The notes below the pieces were generated by a model, which had not been told where the DNA came from, did no database searches, and worked only from the letters and a program-made list of their open reading frames with translations. From Acidobacteriota bacterium (GTDB lineage Bacteria; Acidobacteriota; Vicinamibacteria; Vicinamibacterales; UBA2999), in NCBI GenBank assembly GCA_947478985.1, contig CANJYC010000174.1, positions 1 through 5,017 of the forward strand: DNA of 5,017 nucleotides, written 5' to 3'. Below are positions 1 through 3,797 of the stretch, piece after piece. Each line of letters begins with the position of its first letter. The first letter of the stretch is position 1. Both the position numbers and the translations under genes were made by a program.

Positions 1-626
1 AGGTCCTGAAATACCCCCCCCTGAACGATGCCGAACTGCGCCTGCCCTCCGTTGCTCACGGTCACGTCGCTGACGCCGCCATCCCGCAACCGCACCAGAC
101 GAGTACGGCAGCGCGCACCCCACCGGAGCGAGCGCTGCATCGAAGCCACCGCTTCGTCCTTGGTAGCCGGGTAGGCCAAACACTCATCGAGGACCATCGC
201 TATGTCGGAGCCGAGGCGGGCCTGGATGTCGACCGCGCGCTCGGGCGTGAGCAGATGGCGGGCGCCGTCGAGATGTGACTGAAAGTCAGCTCCTTCCTCG
301 GTGATGACCCGCCGACCCGCCAGGCTGAAAACCTGATAGCCGCCGCTGTCGGTAAGGATCGGATGGTTCCATCCGATGAATCGATGCAAGCCGCCGCGAC
401 GTGCAATGAGCTCGTCTCCGGGCCGCAGGAACAGGTGATAGGTATTGCCGAGGATGATCTCGGCGCCAGCCTCTTCGAGATCGCGGTGCCGGGTGGCCTT
501 CACCGCTCCCTGCGTGCCGACCGGCATGAACGCCGGCGTCTGCACCTGGCCGTGCGGGGTAGTGAACGTACCGAGACGCGCGGAGCCGTCGGTTGAGGTA
601 AGGGTGAAGCTGAACGGGGCTGACAC
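1..626 (-). CDS. tgt: queuine tRNA-ribosyltransferase (tRNA-guanine transglycosylase), N-terminal part, cut by window edge
   Basis: TGT exchanges guanine-34 for preQ1 in tRNAs with GUN anticodons, a step of queuosine synthesis in the cytoplasm. About 208 codons are visible; full-length enzymes have roughly 370-385, so the zinc site and the nucleophilic Asp lie off the left edge. Visible family motifs are TPAFMPVGT (residues 30-38), IILGNTYHLFLRPG (57-70), TDSGGYQVFSL (92-102, with Asp93 matching the active-site Asp of this loop), SHLDG (117-121), LGSDIAMVLDEC (138-149, with Asp147 matching the base-recognising Asp) and FGIVQGG (198-204). The start is taken as GTG at 626-624, because the next residues SFTLTSTDGSARLG align with the usual TGT N-terminus and the next in-frame ATG falls inside the MPVGT motif. 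No Shine-Dalgarno precedes it. It is divergent from ddl, 18 bases away. A short insert-like stretch (about 182-195) precedes FGIVQGG. The identification is secure. Confidence 0.96.
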   Translation of the reverse strand, partial: MSAPFSFTLTSTDGSARLGTFTTPHGQVQTPAFMPVGTQGAVKATRHRDLEEAGAEIILGNTYHLFLRPGDELIARRGGLHRFIGWNHPILTDSGGYQVFSLAGRRVITEEGADFQSHLDGARHLLTPERAVDIQARLGSDIAMVLDECLAYPATKDEAVASMQRSLRWGARCRTRLVRLRDGGVSDVTVSNGGQAQFGIVQGGVFQD

Positions 627-647
627 GCTTATATTAGTACTACGGTG
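624..647. promoter_or_regulatory. divergent tgt/ddl start region with overlapping -10-like hexamers; possible leaderless starts
   Basis: Only 18 bases (627-644) separate the GTG start of tgt from the GTG start of ddl. The gap is AT-rich within GC-rich DNA. On the plus strand TATATT (630-635) could be a -10 element, placing transcription start near 642, next to the ddl GTG at 645. On the minus strand the same bases read AATATA, or TAATAT shifted by one, with a -35-like TTGTAC at 657-652, placing the start near 623-626, at the tgt GTG. Neither gene has an SD sequence. An 8-base perfect palindrome, TAGTACTA, occupies 635-642. The plus-strand -35 is not recognisable. The promoter assignment is inferred from position and base composition. 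Confidence 0.4.
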
Positions 648-1724
648 ACGAGTACAAAGCTTCGCGTTGGCGTGATTTACGGCGGCAAGTCCGGTGAGCA
701 CGAAGTGTCCATTGCCTCGGCGGCCTCCATCATCAGGCACCTCGACCCAGGCAAATACGAGGCCGTCCCGATCAAAATTGAGAAATCCGGCCGATGGGCG
801 CTCGCGGCCGCGGCACCAACCGCAATCTCTGCAGCCGACGTCCTGAAAGACGCGCGCCCCGAAGCGCTCCAGCCGATCGAAGCGACGGCCGTACTTGGCG
901 ATGGCTCGCTCGACGTCGTGTTCCCCGTGCTGCACGGGCCCTACGGCGAGGACGGCACCGTCCAGGGCTTGCTCGAGCTTGCAAACATCCCGTATGTCGG
1001 CGCGGGGGTGCTCGGCTCGGCCGTCGGCATGGACAAGGCCGTGATGAAGACGATGTTTGCCGCGGCCGGGCTGCCGATCGTGCCGCACATCACCGTCCTG
1101 CGCCGCGAATGGGAGCGGGATGCCCCCCGCGTCACCGGCCGCGTCGCGACCGAACTGGGGTACCCCGTGTTCGTGAAGCCGGCGAACCTCGGCTCCAGCG
1201 TCGGTATCTCAAAGGCCAAATCAAACGCGGAATTCGCCGCCGCCATGACGCTGGCCCTGCAGTTCGATCGCAAGATCGTCATAGAAGCAGGCGTCGCCAG
1301 CGCCCGAGAAATCGAGTGTGCGGTGCTGGGCAACGATGACCCGGTGACGTCGCTGCCGGGCGAAATCGTCCCGTCCGGCGAGTTCTACGATTACACGGCT
1401 AAGTACATCGACGGCAGCTCGACGGAGATCATCCCGGCGATCCTCACCGACGCTCAGGTCGGCGAGGTCCGGCGTCTCGCCGTTGCGGCGTTCCAGGCGG
1501 TGGATGGCGCCGGCCTCTCGCGCGTCGACTTCCTGCTGTCGCGTGACAGCGGCGCGCTGTTCCTGAACGAGGTGAACACCATGCCCGGATTCACCACGAT
1601 CAGCATGTATCCGAAGATGTGGGAAGCGTCCGGTCTTCCCTACACGACACTTCTCGACCGCCTCATCGCCCTCGCCCTCGAGCGCCACTTGGAAAAGCAG
1701 CTGCTCCGGACCAGCATTACGTGA
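645..1724 (+). CDS. ddl: D-alanine--D-alanine ligase
   Basis: This cytoplasmic ATP-grasp enzyme joins two D-Ala molecules to make the terminal dipeptide of peptidoglycan precursors. At 359 residues it has normal length, closest to DdlA-type enzymes. Motifs in order are VGVIYGGKSGEHEVS (8-22, with Glu18 at the position of the catalytic-triad Glu), VFPVLHGPYGEDGTVQG (92-108), YVGAGVLGSAVGMDK (117-131), YPVFVKPANLGSSVGI (173-188, with Lys178 for ATP and Ser184 of the triad), EFYDYTAKY (246-254, omega loop), SRVDF (292-296) and FLNEVNTMPGFT (306-317, with Glu309 and Asn311 for Mg). Tyr254 occupies the omega-loop position that is Phe in D-Ala-D-Lac ligases, so a normal D-Ala-D-Ala product is predicted. 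The GTG at 645 fits the family N-terminus; in-frame upstream there are no ATG, GTG or TTG codons before the stop at 621-623. No SD is seen. It overlaps the next gene by 4 bases and is not in a mur cluster here. Confidence 0.97.
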   Translation: MTSTKLRVGVIYGGKSGEHEVSIASAASIIRHLDPGKYEAVPIKIEKSGRWALAAAAPTAISAADVLKDARPEALQPIEATAVLGDGSLDVVFPVLHGPYGEDGTVQGLLELANIPYVGAGVLGSAVGMDKAVMKTMFAAAGLPIVPHITVLRREWERDAPRVTGRVATELGYPVFVKPANLGSSVGISKAKSNAEFAAAMTLALQFDRKIVIEAGVASAREIECAVLGNDDPVTSLPGEIVPSGEFYDYTAKYIDGSSTEIIPAILTDAQVGEVRRLAVAAFQAVDGAGLSRVDFLLSRDSGALFLNEVNTMPGFTTISMYPKMWEASGLPYTTLLDRLIALALERHLEKQLLRTSIT

Positions 1725-3193
1725 CGTCCGCGCATGGCAGAGACACGCAGGCTCTGGGGAGGGTCTCCCTTGTGCTTCTCGCCGTCGTCCTGTCGTGTGT
1801 CCTCGTCGCACTCCCTTCTCGCACGGCCGGTGCGGCGCAATCTGCCGGCGGCCTCACCGGCGCGGCGCAGCTGGTACACGCGTACGACGCCATCTTCGAC
1901 GCCCGCTTCGACCAGGTCCCCGCGATCCTCGCTCAGGCCTGCCCCCCGGCGCCGCGCGAAGCGTGCCAGCTGGTCGATGTCCTCTCGCTCTGGTGGCAGA
2001 TCCAGATCGATCCCGCCAGCACGTCGCGGGATGCCGCGTTTGAGTCCAAGGCAGACGCCGCGATCGACGCGACCGAAGCGTGGACGGAGCGGGCGCCCAC
2101 CAGCGCCGAAGCATGGTTCTATCTCGGGGGCGCGTACGGCGCCCGCGTTCAGTGGCATGTCCTCCGCGGTCGCCAGATCCAGGCTGCGCGCGACGGCAAG
2201 CGAATCAAGGTCGCGCTCGAACACGCGCTCGAACGCGATCCGGAATTACAGGACGCCTACTTCGGCATCGGCCTGTATCACTACTACGCCGCCGTGGCAC
2301 CGCCGGCGGCAAAGCTGCTGCGATGGCTGCTGTTGCTGCCGGGTGGCAGTCGCGAGACGGGCCTAGAGGAGATGCAGCGCGCGCGGACGCGTGGCCAGCT
2401 GCTGCGTGGTGAAGCGGACTACCAGCTCCAGATCCTCTATCGCTGGTACGAACAGCAGCCGGAGCGCGCGATCGAGCTCCTCGAAGGTCTCCACAGACGC
2501 TACCCGCACAACCCGCACTTCCCGGAAGTGATCGCCCAGACTGAGGAGGCACAGATCCACGATCCGGTGGCGAGTCTGCGGAGTTACGAACGACTCCTCA
2601 CGCTCGCCTCGACGGGCCCCATTTTTAATCCCTCTCGAACCGCAGCTATGGCGCACCTCGGCGCGGCGCGGCAGCTCGACGATCTGTTTGAAACCGACGC
2701 CGCCATTCCGCACCTGCGCGCCGTCATCGATGCCACGCCGGCATCACCGCCCGCCGCCGTCACGGACGCGCAGCGGCAGCTGACGCGGGCTCAGACGCGG
2801 CTCTTGACGCCGGCCTATCGTCTGTCGCTCGAAGGATGGCGAAGCCTGGAACGAGGCGATCTCACCGAGGCCGCGCGCGCCCTCACACGGGCGCTGACCC
2901 TGCGGCCGGACGATCCGGTCACCATCTATCGCTACGCCCGGCTGCTCTTCGCTCAGAAGCAGGACGACGCGGCGCTCGTCGCACTGGCGTCGATTCACAG
3001 GCGTCAGCCCTCGACGCCACCGACGATCTACCTGCTCGCGTGCGTGGACGCCGCGCGCGTGAAGGAACAGCAGGGCGACGTCCGAACGGCGATCGAACTC
3101 TATCGATCAGCGATGACGGTCTCCGGTGGCGATCAGCGCGTGAAGCAGGACGCACAGCTTCAACTTGCGCGCCTTGCATCGCTCGCACGCTGA
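1721..3193 (+). CDS. exported TPR-repeat protein, translationally coupled to ddl
   Basis: The predicted protein has 490 residues from the GTG at 1721, which overlaps the ddl stop (GTGA). A longer start at 1619 would lie inside ddl and bury the signal sequence. Residues 1-14 are a polar region with two Arg; 15-33 are hydrophobic (VSLVLLAVVLSCVLVALPS), followed by an AGA-AQ type signal-peptidase site near 36-40. Cys26 could instead be a weak lipobox Cys (VLSC). The rest is helical repeat protein: an Ala-rich helix pair (45-95, with Cys74 and Cys82), TPR-like segments around 128-172 and 176-240, a conserved-looking LLLLPGGSRETGLEEM (203-218), and the clearest TPR at 371-399 (LERGDLTEAARALTRALTLRPDDP), then 448-465. 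The LPGG..R..GLE region recalls the Iml2/TTC39-like TPR family, but weakly. A scaffold in the periplasm or outer envelope is likely; the specific function is unknown. Coupling to ddl hints at a cell-wall role, by inference. Confidence 0.85.
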   Translation: MTSAHGRDTQALGRVSLVLLAVVLSCVLVALPSRTAGAAQSAGGLTGAAQLVHAYDAIFDARFDQVPAILAQACPPAPREACQLVDVLSLWWQIQIDPASTSRDAAFESKADAAIDATEAWTERAPTSAEAWFYLGGAYGARVQWHVLRGRQIQAARDGKRIKVALEHALERDPELQDAYFGIGLYHYYAAVAPPAAKLLRWLLLLPGGSRETGLEEMQRARTRGQLLRGEADYQLQILYRWYEQQPERAIELLEGLHRRYPHNPHFPEVIAQTEEAQIHDPVASLRSYERLLTLASTGPIFNPSRTAAMAHLGAARQLDDLFETDAAIPHLRAVIDATPASPPAAVTDAQRQLTRAQTRLLTPAYRLSLEGWRSLERGDLTEAARALTRALTLRPDDPVTIYRYARLLFAQKQDDAALVALASIHRRQPSTPPTIYLLACVDAARVKEQQGDVRTAIELYRSAMTVSGGDQRVKQDAQLQLARLASLAR

Positions 3194-3203
3194 CGTCACG
3201 CGC

Positions 3204-3218
3204 GTATCGACCCGATAC
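3204..3218 (+). other. small hairpin in the 3' region of the TPR gene
   Basis: GTATCG (3204-3209) and CGATAC (3213-3218) form a perfect 6-bp stem with a 3-base loop, 11 bases after the TPR stop codon. No T-run follows directly, so it is not a standard intrinsic terminator. It may stabilise the mRNA 3' end or act in a factor-dependent terminator. The stop codon itself is embedded in the palindrome TGACGTCA (3191-3198). Confidence 0.3.
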
Positions 3219-3240
3219 TTGACACTGGAATGGAGAATGG

Positions 3241-3265
3241 ACGTGTCAGGGCGGCGCGTTTTTTT
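3241..3265 (+). terminator. weak candidate intrinsic terminator of the ddl-TPR unit
   Basis: ACGTG (3241-3245) can pair with CGCGT (3255-3259), with one G-U pair and a 9-base loop, followed directly by a run of T to 3265. The stem is short and the loop large, so efficiency is doubtful. It is the only stem plus T-run between the TPR gene and the next promoter. Confidence 0.25.
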
Positions 3266-3287
3266 GACATCGCGCGCGCTTTTGTGC

Positions 3288-3317
3288 TTGACACGATAGA
3301 AATCTCACCCATAATCT
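3288..3317 (+). promoter_or_regulatory. sigma-70 promoter of the first small-peptide gene
   Basis: A perfect -35 hexamer TTGACA lies at 3288-3293. A -10 CATAAT (5 of 6 consensus bases) follows at 3310-3315 after a 16-base spacer; TAATCT at 3312-3317, with 18 bases, is the alternative reading. Transcription would start near 3321-3324, giving a leader of about 90 bases before the peptide gene and a transcript of about 190 bases ending at the terminator at 3513. Two further TTGACA hexamers upstream (3219-3224 and 3264-3269) have no matching -10. Confidence 0.72.
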
Positions 3318-3331
3318 ACATCTGGTATGAG

Positions 3332-3396
3332 GGTGGATGGCTCAGCCCACCTGTTGTGACGGCCAAGCGGACCGTCGGAGGTTGAGCCGCACAACC
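3332..3396 (+). promoter_or_regulatory. structured 5' leader of the first small-peptide gene, with alternative or pseudoknot pairings
   Basis: Between the predicted transcription start and the ribosome binding site, GGCTCAGCC (3339-3347) can pair with GGTTGAGCC (3380-3388), a 9-bp stem with one G-U. Nested inside is a hairpin of GACGGCC (3358-3364) with GG-A-CCGTC (3369-3376), with loop AAGC and one bulged A. The unpaired GTTGT (3353-3357) is complementary to ACAAC (3391-3395) just outside the stem, which would make an H-type pseudoknot ending 3 bases before the SD. A competing hairpin, GGTGG (3332-3336) with CCACC (3347-3351), would exclude the outer stem. The layout resembles a cis-regulatory RNA but matches no riboswitch class I can recognise. 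Chance pairing in GC-rich RNA remains possible. Confidence 0.4.
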
Positions 3397-3398
3397 AT

Positions 3399-3405
3399 AG
3401 GAGAG
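3399..3405 (+). promoter_or_regulatory. ribosome binding site of small-peptide gene copy 1
   Basis: AGGAGAG, with core AGGAG at 3399-3403, lies 9 bases before the ATG at 3413. It is one of the few clear SD sequences in the window and supports translation of a 17-codon gene. The overlapping TAG at 3398-3400 is in frame with the ATG, so the peptide cannot be extended upstream. Confidence 0.8.
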
Positions 3406-3412
3406 AAACCAC

Positions 3413-3466
3413 ATGGCGAAGAAAGCTGCCAAGGGCGCAAAGAAGAAGGCCGCGAAGAAGCGGTAG
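3413..3466 (+). CDS. 17-residue Lys/Ala-rich basic peptide, copy 1
   Basis: The gene encodes MAKKAAKGAKKKAAKKR and ends in TAG. It has 8 Lys, 1 Arg and 6 Ala in 17 residues, with no acidic residue. It has its own strong promoter, a structured leader, an AGGAG SD at 9-base spacing, an in-frame stop immediately upstream (3398-3400) and a strong terminator 17 bases after the stop. An identical peptide is encoded at 3693-3746; the 54-base genes differ only at four third-codon positions (codons 2, 5 and 13, and the stop). That pattern indicates selection on the peptide. The composition resembles Lys/Ala-rich tails of bacterial H1-like and HU-type proteins, so binding to DNA, RNA or ribosomes is plausible but unproven. 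A dual-function small RNA is an alternative. I do not recognise a named family. Confidence 0.75.
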   Translation: MAKKAAKGAKKKAAKKR

Positions 3467-3483
3467 TTCTTCCGAAGGCTTTA

Positions 3484-3513
3484 GGGGTGCTCGTTGGAGC
3501 ACCCCATTTTTTT
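3484..3513 (+). terminator. strong intrinsic terminator after small-peptide gene copy 1
   Basis: GGGGTGCTC (3484-3492) and GAGCACCCC (3497-3505) form a perfect 9-bp GC-rich stem with the loop GTTG. After one A (3506) come seven T residues (3507-3513). It begins 17 bases after the TAG of copy 1 and closes a short independent transcript. Confidence 0.93.
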
Positions 3514-3677
3514 GCCTTCCAGACGAAGCATTGAGAGTTGCTGCTGTCTCTCACGTTGCGCGCGGCGCACGGGGAGCTAGCCCACGAAGCGAGAGGTCGC
3601 TGACACCCGGGCCGACGTGCCAGGCGGCAGAGTGCGCCGGGGCGTGCGGCACGACACTCGCGTAATCCACACCAGCG
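3514..3677 (+). other. GC-rich intergenic stretch before small-peptide gene copy 2; hairpins, no confident promoter
   Basis: No open gene is supported here. Several stems can form: TGAGAG/CTCTCA (3532-3537 with 3548-3553), TGCGC/GCGCA (3557-3561 with 3565-3569), AGCGA/TCGCT (3588-3592 with 3597-3601, loop GAGG) and CGTGCC/GGCACG (3616-3621 with 3648-3653), the last enclosing GGCG/CGCC. TAATCC (3663-3668) could be a -10 with a start near 3675, but no -35 lies at the right distance. The stretch is unlike the leader of copy 1. Copy 2 may use a weak or alternative-sigma promoter, or readthrough from the first unit. Confidence 0.4.
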
Positions 3678-3686
3678 AAGGGAGGG
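3678..3686 (+). promoter_or_regulatory. ribosome binding site of small-peptide gene copy 2
   Basis: The purine-rich AAGGGAGGG, with GGAGG at 3681-3685, lies 7 bases before the ATG at 3693. It differs in sequence from the SD of copy 1 but has the same strength and position, so ribosome binding has been kept while the surrounding DNA diverged. Confidence 0.8.
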
Positions 3687-3692
3687 ATTCAC

Positions 3693-3746
3693 ATGGCAAA
3701 GAAAGCAGCCAAGGGCGCAAAGAAGAAGGCGGCGAAGAAGCGGTAA
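3693..3746 (+). CDS. 17-residue Lys/Ala-rich basic peptide, copy 2 (identical protein)
   Basis: This gene encodes the same peptide as copy 1, MAKKAAKGAKKKAAKKR, with four silent changes and a TAA stop. A GGAGG SD precedes it by 7 bases. An in-frame TAA at 3663-3665, with no ATG, GTG or TTG between it and the ATG at 3693, rules out a longer product. A strong terminator starts 23 bases after the stop. The net charge of about +9, absence of hydrophobic residues and lack of a signal sequence argue against a membrane toxin or a secreted peptide and favour an intracellular nucleic-acid or ribosome ligand; this is inference. No function can be assigned from sequence alone, and the short length means it would normally be missed by gene callers. 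Confidence 0.75.
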   Translation: MAKKAAKGAKKKAAKKR

Positions 3747-3769
3747 CTGCCGTCTCGCCTATGAAGAAG

Positions 3770-3797
3770 AAAAGGGCGCCTCACGGCGCCCTTTTTT
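3770..3797. terminator. bidirectional intrinsic terminator between peptide copy 2 and the convergent cyclophilin gene
   Basis: AAAGGGCGCC (3771-3780) and GGCGCCCTTT (3785-3794) form a 10-bp stem with loop TCAC; one more A-T pair is possible. On the plus strand a run of T to 3797 follows, ending the copy 2 transcript. On the minus strand the stem is followed by TTTTCTTCTTC, so it can also end the cyclophilin mRNA. The TAA stop of that gene (3798-3796) lies in the T-run of the plus-strand terminator. Confidence 0.9.

Larger units (their letters stand above)
3413..3746 (+). repeat. pair of 54-base direct repeats: the two small-peptide genes
   Basis: Copies at 3413-3466 and 3693-3746, starting 280 bases apart, match at 50 of 54 positions. 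The differences are GCG/GCA, GCT/GCA, GCC/GCG and TAG/TAA, all synonymous. Similarity begins essentially at the start codon (only CAC before it is shared) and stops at the stop codon. The repeat is therefore an old gene duplication held by selection on the product, or gene conversion limited to the coding part, rather than a recent segmental duplication. Confidence 0.9.

Noticed and set aside
1619..1720. Upstream ATG start for the TPR protein, adding 34 residues
   Set aside because: It lies wholly inside ddl in another frame and would place a polar Arg/Pro-rich stretch before the hydrophobic signal segment. The GTG at 1721 with a 4-base overlap is the natural start.
645..1724. Glycopeptide-resistance type D-Ala-D-Lac ligase
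   Set aside because: The omega loop reads EFYDYTAKY with Tyr at the position that is Phe in depsipeptide-forming Ddl enzymes, and there are no vanH or vanX neighbours.
1221..1811. 196-codon minus-strand open frame opposite ddl
   Set aside because: It is antisense to conserved ATP-grasp motifs, its translation has no recognisable motif, and the stretch is explained by high GC.
3321..3412. Known riboswitch classes (fluoride, preQ1, THF, glutamine/downstream-peptide, mini-ykkC)
   Set aside because: I compared the leader by eye with remembered consensus cores and none matched. A covariance search could overturn this.
3337..3534. 65-codon plus-strand open frame across copy 1 and its terminator
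   Set aside because: It starts in the structured leader without an SD and reads through the terminator. The silent-change pattern supports the 17-codon frame instead.
3413..3746. Insertion-sequence ends or CRISPR repeats as an explanation for the duplicated 54-mers
   Set aside because: There are only two copies. The repeat is exactly a coding unit with silent differences, and there is no transposase, terminal inverted repeat or regular spacer pattern.
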